A stretch of DNA of 64,000 nucleotides from Bacillota bacterium (GTDB lineage Bacteria; Bacillota; Clostridia; Peptostreptococcales; Anaerovoracaceae). Shown one piece after another: positions 8,865-18,621 of the stretch (positions are counted from its first letter, which is position 1; each line of letters begins with the position of its first letter). The position numbers and the translations under genes were made by a program. The notes under the pieces are model-generated. The model was given only the letters and a program-made list of their open reading frames with translations. It did no database searches and was not told where the DNA came from. Where the stretch lies: contig JAHZHL010000005.1 of the NCBI GenBank assembly GCA_019420305.1, positions 15,960-79,959 on the forward strand. The letters run 5' to 3'.

Positions 8865-8990
8865 AATATTCCGAACGTGAACGCCTGCAGAGTGGAACTT
8901 ATGGCCGAACGTCGATGGGTGATTCTGGAAACGGAGTCGCCTCCCGCATTTGGAAAGGAATCAGAAATACAAGCATAGCTAAGACGTTTA
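8865..8990 (+). promoter_or_regulatory. Moco/Tuco (molybdenum or tungsten cofactor) riboswitch
   Basis: The core closely matches the Moco RNA motif known upstream of E. coli moaA. GGTGATTC (8918-8925) pairs over eight base pairs with GAGTCGCC (8934-8941) across a GGAAA-containing loop, and the hallmark TCCCGCATTTGGAAAGG (8942-8958) follows directly; E. coli has TCCCGTATCTGGAAAGG at the same place. The conserved GGCCG is at 8903-8907. Only about ten bases separate GGCCG from the hairpin arm, where the E. coli RNA has roughly thirty forming stem P3. Lack of P3 has been associated with variants proposed to respond to the tungsten cofactor. A further hairpin (AGCTAA/TTAGCT, about 8976-8993) may be part of the expression platform. 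Edges are approximate. Confidence 0.8.
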
Positions 8991-9075
8991 GCTCAGATAT
9001 GCGATGCTCTGAAACAGGCTCTTTCACGAATACAGGGGAAGAGTTTTTTTGTGTATTTAGGGGCGAGATAGAAAT

Positions 9076-10818
9076 ATGAAAATGGAGAAAAGAAAAGAAT
9101 TAAAAAAACGGGCAGGCAGAGCGGGAGCTTTGCTGCTGATTTTTGTTATGCTGTTGGCCATGTCCGGGTGCAGGGAAAGTATGGTGATTCAGGAGATCAT
9201 TTATGATCAGGCTTCCAAAGATATTGACTTTCAGAATCAAATGAAGCTGGCGAAGAACAATGAAAACAGCCAGAAAAAAGATAAAACGCTGCCGAGGCAG
9301 AAAAATGACAAGACGGACAAGAAAGCGGATATCAAGCATCAGGCATCCAAAAAGGGAAAGAAAGATAATAATGGCGAAGCGCCGAATACAACACATAACC
9401 GCAATTCGAAAAATAATACGAAAAATGACAGCAATGGCACAAAACCGGGAAAAAGCGGAGAGAAGGAACAGGCTTCGGAGGATGACAGCAGCGCGGGGGC
9501 TTCCAACAATCCGAATGACAGGCAGATATACGACGGAAACGGAAATGTCGTTGATCTTCCGGAAGAGGTGAATTCTGTCGTAGTAACGGGAGACGCGGCT
9601 TCGCTGATCCAGATGATGGGAGGAAAAGATATTGTAAGTGGAAGCTCCAGTAGTTTTACGAATAATTCTTTGGCTCAAGAAGTATTCGGATTGAGCAATA
9701 AAACAAAAACGCTGTGGGATGGAGATGGAGATACAGCAATGTCTTCTTCGAATTTTAATCAGCTGCTGGCAATGAAACCGGACGTATGTGTGTATGTCAG
9801 CGGGCAAAATAGCTTCAGCGGAAGTCAGCTTGCCACATTGAAAAAGAAAAAGATTGCCTGTGTGGTGCTGCCAAGGTTCAATACAGCAGACAATATTCAG
9901 GATGCGGTGAATGTGGCGGCGGAGATGATCGGAGACCGCAGTGATGAAGACGGGGGAGTGAACGCGAAAGACAAAGCGGAAGAATATGAAAGGTACTGCA
10001 GAAATTTAGTATCCGAGGTAAAAGGAAAGACAGGACTTTTTACCTGGAATAATACGGATTTTAATAATGACTATGATAGCACAAAACAAAAGAAAACGGC
10101 AAACAGTACAGCGAAGGACGGACAGTATACGTTATATGTTTCACAGTGGGAAGACTGCACCTATAAAATTGCCAGTGGAAGCACAACTTTGTTTGAGGAT
10201 TCCAGTGGAGTGGCAATCTCCCCGCAGGGATACTCAAACAGCCCCCTTAGTTATTACCTGAGTACAGCCGGAGTTTGCAATAATGGAGCCAGATTTATAG
10301 AAAACGCGAAGTCAGAGTACGCGGTAACGCCATTTAATCGCAATGTATTTAAGCACACATCAAGCGGCAGCTATTCCTTTTATGGAAGTCAGACAGAAAG
10401 CTTCACAAGGGTAAAGAGCGGCAGTACAGACGTTGCTCTGGGAGACTCGGACTTCAAGGCAATTATTGTAGACAGCAAAGCTGCCAAAAATAAAATTGAG
10501 AATTCGGAAACATGGGATTTCCATGATCGGGTTAAAGTCGGAAATGTAACGGACTTTGGCATAGAGCGAAATGGGGAACTGATTAATTCCTATATTCGTT
10601 CTAATGACTGGGATATCTATGTGAATCCGTGCGGGGTAGAAAGCTGGACAGAAGGATCTGTGGAATCCGTTCTGGAAACAAAGTGGGCCGCATGGAAATT
10701 CCATAATGGAAGCTTTAGCGAAACAGATGTGAAAAACGAGATCAAAGAGTTTTACAAGACCTTTTATAACTATGATTTAAGCAATAGCCAGACCAATATG
10801 ATTCTGGCGGGAAATTAA
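9076..10818 (+). CDS. Substrate-binding lipoprotein of a FecCD-type ABC transporter
   Basis: First gene after the riboswitch. The 580-residue product begins with a basic region and a hydrophobic signal segment ending in the lipobox LLAMSGC (Cys32), so it should be a membrane-anchored lipoprotein. A hydrophilic, lysine/asparagine-rich linker of about 100 residues (roughly 50-150) follows. The remainder resembles class III (FepB/BtuF/MolA) binding proteins: DGNGNVVDLPEEVNSVVV, the MKPDVCVYV strand and KKIACVVLPRF. At 580 residues it is far longer than the usual 300-350. Given the riboswitch, molybdate or tungstate is a better guess than iron-siderophore, but the ligand cannot be read from the sequence. 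The ATG at 9082 is an alternative start; no strong ribosome binding site distinguishes them. Confidence 0.8.
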   Translation: MKMEKRKELKKRAGRAGALLLIFVMLLAMSGCRESMVIQEIIYDQASKDIDFQNQMKLAKNNENSQKKDKTLPRQKNDKTDKKADIKHQASKKGKKDNNGEAPNTTHNRNSKNNTKNDSNGTKPGKSGEKEQASEDDSSAGASNNPNDRQIYDGNGNVVDLPEEVNSVVVTGDAASLIQMMGGKDIVSGSSSSFTNNSLAQEVFGLSNKTKTLWDGDGDTAMSSSNFNQLLAMKPDVCVYVSGQNSFSGSQLATLKKKKIACVVLPRFNTADNIQDAVNVAAEMIGDRSDEDGGVNAKDKAEEYERYCRNLVSEVKGKTGLFTWNNTDFNNDYDSTKQKKTANSTAKDGQYTLYVSQWEDCTYKIASGSTTLFEDSSGVAISPQGYSNSPLSYYLSTAGVCNNGARFIENAKSEYAVTPFNRNVFKHTSSGSYSFYGSQTESFTRVKSGSTDVALGDSDFKAIIVDSKAAKNKIENSETWDFHDRVKVGNVTDFGIERNGELINSYIRSNDWDIYVNPCGVESWTEGSVESVLETKWAAWKFHNGSFSETDVKNEIKEFYKTFYNYDLSNSQTNMILAGN

Positions 10819-10835
10819 AAGAAAGGATGAAATCT

Positions 10836-13800
10836 ATGCTCAAACAAGGCGGGAAAAAAATTGTTTGTATGGTTTTGGCGCTGACGTTGATTATAACAAT
10901 GGCAGTGCCGGCGGTTGGATTCGCGGAAAGCGAGGGAACTGTAATCTCTGTTTCGAAAGAAGAGGAATTGATAAAGGCAGTAGAAGATGCTTCTTCCGGC
11001 GATACGATTCAGTTGGAAACGGATATCCAGCTAACGGATATTTTAGAGATTTCAGGAAAAGAAGATTTGACAATCAAAGGGAAAACAGGGAAGGAAAAGC
11101 TGACCATTTCCTTGAGTTCTTACAGCAGCGCGCAAAAAAGTGAAGAAGACGCCATGATCAGCGTAACAGATTCGGCGCTTGCGATAGCAGATTTGATCAT
11201 GGATGGAGAGTCCCATATGAGGGTTCTGTACATTGGAGCAAAAGGCAATGTGAATTTGAACAGCGGAGCGGTTGTTACCGGCGGATGTCTTGGGAAAAGC
11301 GGACAAAATTACGGAGCCGGAATTCTACTGACGGGGAGAAACGCGACAAACGCAGCTTCTCTGACCTTGAATAATGGAGCGGAAGTAAAGGAAAACGATG
11401 CGAACGGAGGCTATTCGATAACCGGAATCGGAATTTGTAACTATAGGTATGGGACGATCACCGTGAACGGAGGAACCGTGAGCGGCAATGAAGACAACGC
11501 GGAAGCCAATCGGCGTAAATTCAGCTATGGAGGGGGAATCGCGCTTGTCGGGGCAAAAGCAAATCTGATTCTGAAAAGTGGTACCATTTCCGGAAATAGC
11601 GCGCAGGGCGGAGGCGGCGGAATTTATACAACTGCCTCAGCCGGTACGGATATCCGGATCGAAGGGGGCACAGTAAGCAATAACACAACTTATACTTCGG
11701 GGGCAGGTATTTATGTCGGAGCGGCAGAGGTGACAATGTCCGGCGGCGCTGTTTCCGGAAATACAGCCGAATCCGATGAAGCGGCAACCGTATACGCTTC
11801 CGGAGGCGGCGTATATGTAGCGGGCGGATCCGATTCTCAGGGAACGTTTACGCTGACCGGCGGTACGATCGAAGATAATGAGGCAAAGTCGACGGCTAAG
11901 AGCAATGCCAATGATCCACAGATTGGCCAGGGCGGCGGAGTGATGGCGGATGGTACGTTTTTGATGACCGGCGGTGTCATTTCCGGAAATTCGGCTGTTA
12001 CCACCAATTCTCTGGAGGGGACTGCCGCCTGTGGAGGCGGGGTCAGTGTAAAAGGCGGCTCCAATCCCGGCACCTTTACCATGGCAGGGGGTACCATTAC
12101 GGATAATACAGCAGACAACCAGGGTGGAGCTGTATATGTGAATAATAAATATTTGGAGCAAAGTACAATGTATCCAACAGAAAGCGCTGTTTTGCATTCC
12201 GGGAACGGGAATTTCGAAATCAGTGGCAATATAAAGATCACAGAGAATTTGGTATCCGGAAGTGAAAATAATATTTACCTTCCAACAGGTACGGTTATTA
12301 CAATTCGCGATGAATTATCCCCACAGTCTGAAGTTTATTTGGGCAGTGAAGATACCGAAATGGGTACCGTGATTGGAGAAGCGGGGATCAATTATACGAT
12401 CACCGCTGCGGACGCGCGGCTTCTCAAATCCAATGAAGGAAAAAATATTTATGACAGAAATTCAGCGGGACAAATCGTAATCTCTCAGGCGCAGCAGGAC
12501 AGCTACATTGATTTGCAGGATGCCGAAATTTCGGGAGTCGAGGAGGAATATTCCTATACAGGACATGAAATTGAGCCCAATCCGGTTGTTACTCTGAAAG
12601 GGACTGTGTTAAAAGAAGGGACGGATTATACGGTTTCTTATAATATAAAGGGTTATGACAATGTGAATGTGAGTAATTCAGAAACAAAGGCCGTTTTAAG
12701 AGTGACAGGCGCGGGAGCGTATACCGGAACAATCACGAAAACATTTGACATTGTACCGAAAAACATAGAAGAGATAAGAATTGAGCCGATCAGTGATCGC
12801 ATTGCGACAGGTGAGGCGGTGACTCCTGCGGTAAAAGCCTATAACGAAGATGTGCTGATGACAGAAGGTACTGACTTTGAAGTAGTGTATCGTAATAATA
12901 CGGCAGTGGGAACTGCGTCAGCAACAATCACAGGTATTAATAATTATACCGGAACAAAAGAGATAAGCTTTAAAATCATCAGTTCAGACGGATTGACAAC
13001 CGCGGATTCAGAAGAGTCGCTTCAAACTGCGATTCAAGACGCGGAAGGGAGTGAAGGGTCTCCGGAAGCAATTTATCTTCTGAAAGATATATCCCTTTCT
13101 GAAACTCTGGAAATTGCGGAAGGAAAATCGATCCGGCTGGTCGGAAACGGAGATGATACGACCATTTCCACAGAGACATCATTGGACAACCTAATTGTGG
13201 CGGAAGGAAAAATGACGATCGAAAATATGATCCTGAATTCAAATACGAAGGGAAGAGGTCTTTTTGTAGGGAAAACAGGGATCGCGACGATTAGCAACAA
13301 TACGGTTATAACAGGAGGAGTTTGCACAAGAGGTTCCAGTGATGAAGAATACTCAGGCGGAGCAATTTATAACAGTGGAACCGTACTCATCGAAGCAGGC
13401 GAGCTCTGCGGAAACAAAGCGAAAAATGGAGGAGCGGTTTATAATTCGCCAGATGCGACAATTACCATTCAGTCCGCGTCGATTCATGAAAATGAAGCGG
13501 TCTCCGCGGGCGGCGGACTTTATAATGAGGGAAACGCGGAACTGAAAAAAGATGGGGTTCTTTCCAATAATATTGCTTCCTATTCACAAGGTGTTTTCAG
13601 CGCCGCAGGGGGCGGAATTTATAATAGCGGAGAGATGGCATGCGAAGAAGGAAGCGTGATAAAGGAAAATCAGGCTGAAAAATTCGGCGGCGGAATTTAT
13701 ACGACAGGGAAGTTAAGCCTGCTGGGCGGCAGTATTCAGGGGAATACCACGGAAGGCGATTCTGTAGAGCGAGTGATTAACTGCGGCGGGGGAGTTTTCG

Positions 13801-15455
13801 TAGCTTCCGGAACGTTTACCATGACGGAAGGAACCATTACGGATAACACAGCGTACTCTACGGCGGCAACAAACACCCCTTATGGTTCTGTCGGAAATGG
13901 CGGCGGCGTTTATGTAAATAACAGTAGTGACACGGCATCTTTTGTCATGGAAAGCGGAACGATCCGCGGAAACAGGGCGGTAAGCTCAATGGAGTCCGAA
14001 TATTTTGGGCATGGAGGCGGTGTTTATGTTATGGGCGGTGAAAATACTTCCGGAAACGACAATGTAAAGCCAGGAAATTTCACAATGAAGGGAGGAACGA
14101 TTACGGAGAACTCCTCAACCGGTGAAGGCGCTGGCGTTTATCTGGGGAACAAAGAACATTACACCATCTCTTACACCAATTATGACTACATCGGATCTGT
14201 AAACTGTTCGATGAGTGGAAACGCGAATGTTTTGGAAAACGCAACAGATAATGTATATCTGACATCGGGCGTAGCCATCAAGCTGCTCGGTGCCTTAAAC
14301 GGCCAGACGATCGGGGTTTCTTCCGGAGGCAAGGGGACGGTAGCGGTCGCGGAAGGCAGCGGCTATACGGTGACCGAATCGGATCAAAACAAATTTAAGA
14401 GCGATGAAGCGCTGCGCACAATCGGGCTGGATAACGAAAACAACCAGATTGTTCTTCAAGCGATTGATTTGGCAGAGCGATACTCCGTTCAACTCAGCAG
14501 CGAAACCTATTCTTATACAGGAAGGGAAATTAAACCGGAGGTAGAAGTAACGGCGAAAGACGGAACAACGCTTAAAGAAGGCAAGGACTACGAAGTGGCG
14601 TATGACGGTTCCGGAACATCCAACAAAAAGCTGATCAATGTGGGAACGAAAACCGTCACTGTAACAGGCATTGGCAATTATACCGGCACCCTGACGAAAG
14701 AGTATGAAATTGCAGCCAGAAATATTGCGGAAGTATCGGCCTCAATAAGGGATCAGTACTATACCGGAGTGGTACTTACGCCGAACCCGTCCTCGATTAC
14801 TTACAATTCGATAACCCTTTTAAGGGGGACGGACTATAAGATATCCTACTCGAATAACCGAAATCAGGGGACTGCCAAGGTGGTGCTTACCGGTGTCGGA
14901 AATTTCAGTGGAACCAAGACCATTACCTTTAAAATTTTCAAAAGGATTTCGAATACAACAATTTCCGCGATAGCAAATAAAGCTTATACCGGAAGGGCAA
15001 TCAGACCTGCTTTAACGGTAAGACATGGAAGCAGCAGGCTGAGAAGCGGTACGGATTATACTGTTCGCTATAAAAACAATGTTTCTACCGGAAAGGCAAC
15101 GGTCACGATTACTGGAAAGGGATACTATAAAGGTACAAAAAGCAGAGCCTTTAAGATTGTACCCAGGAAGGCGACAGTTTCTAAGGTGCGTTCTGTGAAA
15201 AAAGGACAACTTGTCGTGAAATGGAAACGGGATAAAAAAGCAAACGGATATCAGGTGATTGTCGCGAAAAATAAAAAATTCACAAAGGGAAAGAAAACGG
15301 CTAACATTACAAAAAATAAAACAACTTCCAAAACCTTTAAAAAACTGACAAAAGGTAAGAAGTATTATGTGAAAGTAAGAGCTTATAAAAAAATTGACGG
15401 GAAGAAAGCGTACGGCGCTTATAGCAAAGTAAAGAACAAAAAGGTAAAGAAGTAA
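10836..15455 (+). CDS. Giant secreted beta-helix surface protein with Ig-like and Fn3-like C-terminus
   Basis: The start is probably the ATG at 10836, since AAAGGATGA at 10822-10830 is correctly spaced for it; the ATG at 10827 overlaps that site. The product has 1,539 residues. A signal peptide ends near residue 32 (VPAVGFAES). Two large right-handed beta-helix modules (about 33-550 and 713-1205) are built from repeats such as GGTISGNSA and GGGIYTTA. Each opens with a related cap (SKEEELIKAVEDASSGDTIQ; SEESLQTAIQDAEGS) and is followed by YTG-containing beta-sandwich repeats resembling MBG/YDG domains (about 560-710 and 1211-1440). A strongly basic fibronectin type III-like domain (about 1442-1539) closes the protein. 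There is no LPXTG motif; the basic tail may bind the wall. It lies between the lipoprotein and permease genes of one operon. Possible roles are ligand capture or adhesion; neither is shown. Confidence 0.8.
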   Translation: MLKQGGKKIVCMVLALTLIITMAVPAVGFAESEGTVISVSKEEELIKAVEDASSGDTIQLETDIQLTDILEISGKEDLTIKGKTGKEKLTISLSSYSSAQKSEEDAMISVTDSALAIADLIMDGESHMRVLYIGAKGNVNLNSGAVVTGGCLGKSGQNYGAGILLTGRNATNAASLTLNNGAEVKENDANGGYSITGIGICNYRYGTITVNGGTVSGNEDNAEANRRKFSYGGGIALVGAKANLILKSGTISGNSAQGGGGGIYTTASAGTDIRIEGGTVSNNTTYTSGAGIYVGAAEVTMSGGAVSGNTAESDEAATVYASGGGVYVAGGSDSQGTFTLTGGTIEDNEAKSTAKSNANDPQIGQGGGVMADGTFLMTGGVISGNSAVTTNSLEGTAACGGGVSVKGGSNPGTFTMAGGTITDNTADNQGGAVYVNNKYLEQSTMYPTESAVLHSGNGNFEISGNIKITENLVSGSENNIYLPTGTVITIRDELSPQSEVYLGSEDTEMGTVIGEAGINYTITAADARLLKSNEGKNIYDRNSAGQIVISQAQQDSYIDLQDAEISGVEEEYSYTGHEIEPNPVVTLKGTVLKEGTDYTVSYNIKGYDNVNVSNSETKAVLRVTGAGAYTGTITKTFDIVPKNIEEIRIEPISDRIATGEAVTPAVKAYNEDVLMTEGTDFEVVYRNNTAVGTASATITGINNYTGTKEISFKIISSDGLTTADSEESLQTAIQDAEGSEGSPEAIYLLKDISLSETLEIAEGKSIRLVGNGDDTTISTETSLDNLIVAEGKMTIENMILNSNTKGRGLFVGKTGIATISNNTVITGGVCTRGSSDEEYSGGAIYNSGTVLIEAGELCGNKAKNGGAVYNSPDATITIQSASIHENEAVSAGGGLYNEGNAELKKDGVLSNNIASYSQGVFSAAGGGIYNSGEMACEEGSVIKENQAEKFGGGIYTTGKLSLLGGSIQGNTTEGDSVERVINCGGGVFVASGTFTMTEGTITDNTAYSTAATNTPYGSVGNGGGVYVNNSSDTASFVMESGTIRGNRAVSSMESEYFGHGGGVYVMGGENTSGNDNVKPGNFTMKGGTITENSSTGEGAGVYLGNKEHYTISYTNYDYIGSVNCSMSGNANVLENATDNVYLTSGVAIKLLGALNGQTIGVSSGGKGTVAVAEGSGYTVTESDQNKFKSDEALRTIGLDNENNQIVLQAIDLAERYSVQLSSETYSYTGREIKPEVEVTAKDGTTLKEGKDYEVAYDGSGTSNKKLINVGTKTVTVTGIGNYTGTLTKEYEIAARNIAEVSASIRDQYYTGVVLTPNPSSITYNSITLLRGTDYKISYSNNRNQGTAKVVLTGVGNFSGTKTITFKIFKRISNTTISAIANKAYTGRAIRPALTVRHGSSRLRSGTDYTVRYKNNVSTGKATVTITGKGYYKGTKSRAFKIVPRKATVSKVRSVKKGQLVVKWKRDKKANGYQVIVAKNKKFTKGKKTANITKNKTTSKTFKKLTKGKKYYVKVRAYKKIDGKKAYGAYSKVKNKKVKK

Positions 15456-15458
15456 GAA

Positions 15459-16691
15459 GTGAGTACAGGCAAAAAACAGCAGTTACAGGAAGAGAATCAT
15501 TCAAAAATACAAATGCATGTCCGGCCTGGAGAGGAAAATGTATTCCAAAAGGAGCAGCTCAGGCGGCATGGAATGGACAGCCGCAGTCGGATGTTGCTGC
15601 TGATGGCAGTTTCTGCGGCAGTGGTGTACTGCCTCTCCATCATTCTTCCTACAAACTTGTTCGCCCAGACCCAGATTCTGTCACTGGCCGAATGCCTGCA
15701 GCAGGTAAGGCTCAGAGTCAGCGGACTATTTCTGGCTCTGGGAGAAAGTGGAGCGCTTAGTACGCAGTATATTCTGTTCCGTTATGGAATCGTTGCGTTG
15801 GTAGGGGCGGCATTAGCGGTCAGCGGAGCAGTATATCAGGGTTCTTTTCGCAATGCGTTGGCATCTCCAACGACTCTGGGGGTGCAGTCAGGCGGTGTAC
15901 TGGGAGGAACCATTTATGTGATGTTCTTCGCCTCTTATACTTCGGAAAATCAGACTGCTTCTCAGATTCAGGAAGGTCTGGAATCTATGAGCATTTTCGC
16001 GAGAAATGCCAGAGGATTTGCCATTCTGGCGGGATGTTTCGCGGGAGTCTTTCTGATTATAACGATTTCTAAAATTGTAGGAAAGGGTAAAGTCTCCAGT
16101 ATCGCGCTGATTCTTTCCGGATCTGTTTTTGGTTCCCTAATCAGCGGAACGATTGAACTGGTACAGTACTATCTGTTGCTTCATGATACTTATGGGACAA
16201 AAACTTATGAGCTGCGTTACTTGATGCTGGGGACATTCGATAATGTCATATCTCTGGAGGACTTTCTGATTGTAGCAATTCCGCTGCTTACTGGGATTAT
16301 TGCGGTTATGGGAATGAGAAACCGACTAAATCTTCTGGTGTTCGGAGAGGACGAAGCCCGCTCCATGGGGATACGGGTAGAGCTGACCCGTAATATCATG
16401 GTTGGGGTTGTGACGATTCTGACTGCGGTAGTAATTTCATTCTGCGGACAAATTGGATTTGTCGGATTTATTGTGCCTCACCTGGCGCGGCGATTTGTAG
16501 GACCGGACTTCCGTTATCTGGTACCGGGTTCTGCGCTGATGGGAGCGATTTGTATGATGGTCGTTTACTATATTGCTACGGTCATCGGATATTCTTCCAA
16601 TATTAATTTTGTAACCAGCCTGGTTGGAGGCTCGATTTTCCTGATTATGATTGCGAGGTTCAGAAACAGACGATATGCAGATTGGGCTTAA
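15459..16691 (+). CDS. FecCD-family ABC transporter permease (first)
   Basis: Inner-membrane permease of the BtuC/FecCD/MolB family, 410 residues. The family's early core helix is seen in GAALAVSGAVYQGSFRNALASPTTLGV (about residues 110-137), with GFVGFIVPHLARRFVGPDFRYLVP near the C-terminus, where it contacts the ATPase. The GTG start at 15459 has only a weak ribosome binding site and adds a hydrophilic N-terminal tail of about 40 residues; an ATG at 15573 (MDSRSRMLLL) would give a more usual length. It lies four bases after the beta-helix gene and is followed by a second, non-identical permease, which implies a heterodimeric channel. Confidence 0.9.
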   Translation: MSTGKKQQLQEENHSKIQMHVRPGEENVFQKEQLRRHGMDSRSRMLLLMAVSAAVVYCLSIILPTNLFAQTQILSLAECLQQVRLRVSGLFLALGESGALSTQYILFRYGIVALVGAALAVSGAVYQGSFRNALASPTTLGVQSGGVLGGTIYVMFFASYTSENQTASQIQEGLESMSIFARNARGFAILAGCFAGVFLIITISKIVGKGKVSSIALILSGSVFGSLISGTIELVQYYLLLHDTYGTKTYELRYLMLGTFDNVISLEDFLIVAIPLLTGIIAVMGMRNRLNLLVFGEDEARSMGIRVELTRNIMVGVVTILTAVVISFCGQIGFVGFIVPHLARRFVGPDFRYLVPGSALMGAICMMVVYYIATVIGYSSNINFVTSLVGGSIFLIMIARFRNRRYADWA

Positions 16692-17802
16692 AGAAACCGA
16701 AAACTTAATAAGAGCAGAGAAACAAAACTATCGGAAAAAAATCTGGCTGCTGACGGGGATCGCACTTTTTATATTCCTGTTTTCGCTGTGTTTGAAAACA
16801 ATTGAAACCGGATTTGTTTCGCCAGCAGAAGTTTTGGCCAATTATAAAGCGTGGATTCAGATCAATATGGGAAAATGGTTTGAATGGCCGGTTTACCTGC
16901 AGCGGACACAGATTATCGATGGACTTCCATATTACTATGATTCTATCTCTCGTTTAAAAATAACGGCAATTACCTTTGGGTGCGGCATGCTTTTAGCTAT
17001 GTCCGGCCACCTGTTCCAAAGTGTGTTCCGAAATCCGATTGCAGCCCCTACTATGCTAGGTGTCAACACAGGGGTTAACTTGGGAATCCTTTTTCTGGTT
17101 CTGCAATACGGCGGTCTTGCGACAGGTATGCCATATCAGAAGTATGTATATTGTTATACCGGCGCGGTGCTGATGTTGATTCTGGTTCTTGGTGTAGGAA
17201 AACTTTCCAGTGGGAAGAAAAAATTCTCTGTATTTGATCTGCTGATTGTGGGAGCCATTTTGTCTCAGGTAGTCGGCGCAGTGCGGACATATTATACCTT
17301 TAGCATGGAGAATGATGAAGTTTTGCTGCTAAATGAAATTTCCAACGCGATTACCGTCAATACAGATAATATCTCTTTTGTTTTTCTGGGGGCGGCGTTA
17401 CTGATCTGTATTGTGCCTGTTTATTTCATTCGTTTTAGCTTTAATGCGGTAAGTTTTGAGAATGATGAGGCGAGAAGCTTTGGTGTGAATACAATGGCGC
17501 TGAAAGTAGGTTCATTAATACTGGGGACCTTTATGATTACTGCGGCTATGGTTCATTGCGGCAGCGTCGGAATGGTATCACTGATTGCTCCTTTTCTCAG
17601 CCGATCGATCTTTGGCGCGGAATCGCGAAAGGTTTTTTGGGGGAATCTTCTGGTTGGAGGCACGCTCCTTGTAGTATGCAGAGATATTGCTTCCATGATC
17701 TATTTTACTTCAGAGGGTTTACCGATTGGAACCGTTGTTGATTTTGTGGCAGTGCCAATCTTTGTAATTATACTGGTAACACAAAGGAGGGTATGGGAAT
17801 GA
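16675..17802 (+). CDS. FecCD-family ABC transporter permease (second)
   Basis: Second permease of the same family, 375 residues from the ATG at 16675 (MQIGLKETENL), overlapping the end of the first by 17 bases. A longer frame from a TTG at 16651 is less likely. FGCGMLLAMSGHLFQSVFRNPIAAPTMLGV (about residues 103-132) is the family signature, and VSLIAPFLSRSIFG is the ATPase-contact region. An extra extracytoplasmic segment precedes the signature (residues about 50-95, rich in W, Y and Q). Expected to pair with the preceding permease and the ATPase that follows. Confidence 0.92.
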   Translation: MQIGLKETENLIRAEKQNYRKKIWLLTGIALFIFLFSLCLKTIETGFVSPAEVLANYKAWIQINMGKWFEWPVYLQRTQIIDGLPYYYDSISRLKITAITFGCGMLLAMSGHLFQSVFRNPIAAPTMLGVNTGVNLGILFLVLQYGGLATGMPYQKYVYCYTGAVLMLILVLGVGKLSSGKKKFSVFDLLIVGAILSQVVGAVRTYYTFSMENDEVLLLNEISNAITVNTDNISFVFLGAALLICIVPVYFIRFSFNAVSFENDEARSFGVNTMALKVGSLILGTFMITAAMVHCGSVGMVSLIAPFLSRSIFGAESRKVFWGNLLVGGTLLVVCRDIASMIYFTSEGLPIGTVVDFVAVPIFVIILVTQRRVWE

Positions 17803-18581
17803 AGCTAGAGTTGCGTGATGTGGCCTGCGGTTATTCAGATAAAAAAAATATACTGGAGCATGTCAGCTTTGAGGTGAATACGGGGGAGATCTGCTGTATT
17901 CTGGGGCCGAATGGAGTGGGAAAAACAACGCTTTTTAAGACCATCCTGCGTCTGATGAAAGCCACTGGCGGAAGCATTCTTCTGGATGGAGAAGATATTT
18001 CAAAACTTTCTCCCTTTCAGATGGCACAGGCAATGGCCTATGTTTCCCAGTATCATGTACCGCCGTTTCCCTATGTGGTAAAAGATGTAGTCATGTTGGG
18101 AAGAATCAGCAGTGTCCGCTATTTTGGACAACCTTCCAAGCGAGATTATGAAATTGCTGAGCAGGCTATGGAAGATATGGGAATTCGGCACCTCAGGGAA
18201 GCAGTTTATACGGATATTTCCGGTGGAGAGCGGCAGCTTGTTATGGTTGCAAGGGCGTTGGCGCAGGAACCGCGCTTTTTGGTACTCGATGAGCCTACTG
18301 CAAGCCTGGATTATGGAAATATGGTTCGCGTGATGCAGAAGATAAAGAATCTCAGTGGGAAAGGTTATGGGATTATTATGACGACCCATAATCCGGACCA
18401 GGCATTTATGTGTGAATCCAAGGTTGCCCTTCTGCAGCGGAACGCGCCGGTAAAATTCGGAAACGCGGCAGATGTTGTAACCCGGAAAAATCTGTACGAT
18501 GCTTACAAAGTCGATGTACGGGTTGTAGAATTCGCTACAAAAGAGGGAAAACGCGTAAGACTATGCGCCCCGGTTTTTTAG
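17799..18581 (+). CDS. ABC transporter ATPase (FecE/BtuD type)
   Basis: Cytoplasmic ATPase energising the two FecCD permeases. I choose the ATG at 17799, since AAAGGAGG (17783-17790) is eight bases away and the start forms an ATGA overlap with the permease stop; an ATG at 17793 is too close to that site. The 260-residue protein has Walker A GPNGVGKT (36-43), the Q-loop at Q84, the signature SGGERQ (141-146), Walker B LVLDEP (161-166) and the H-loop TTH. It is a complete single-domain subunit, so lipoprotein, two permeases and ATPase form a full importer. Confidence 0.95.
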   Translation: MKLELRDVACGYSDKKNILEHVSFEVNTGEICCILGPNGVGKTTLFKTILRLMKATGGSILLDGEDISKLSPFQMAQAMAYVSQYHVPPFPYVVKDVVMLGRISSVRYFGQPSKRDYEIAEQAMEDMGIRHLREAVYTDISGGERQLVMVARALAQEPRFLVLDEPTASLDYGNMVRVMQKIKNLSGKGYGIIMTTHNPDQAFMCESKVALLQRNAPVKFGNAADVVTRKNLYDAYKVDVRVVEFATKEGKRVRLCAPVF

Positions 18582-18621
18582 AGAACCGATAAAAAGACAT
18601 GAATCAAAGAGGAACAATAAT

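Noticed and set aside
11500..14150. Possible DNA tandem repeat or CRISPR-like pattern
   Set aside because: The recurring GGAGGCGGAATTTAT-like strings are codons for GGGIY repeats of the beta-helix, of irregular spacing and without unique spacers.
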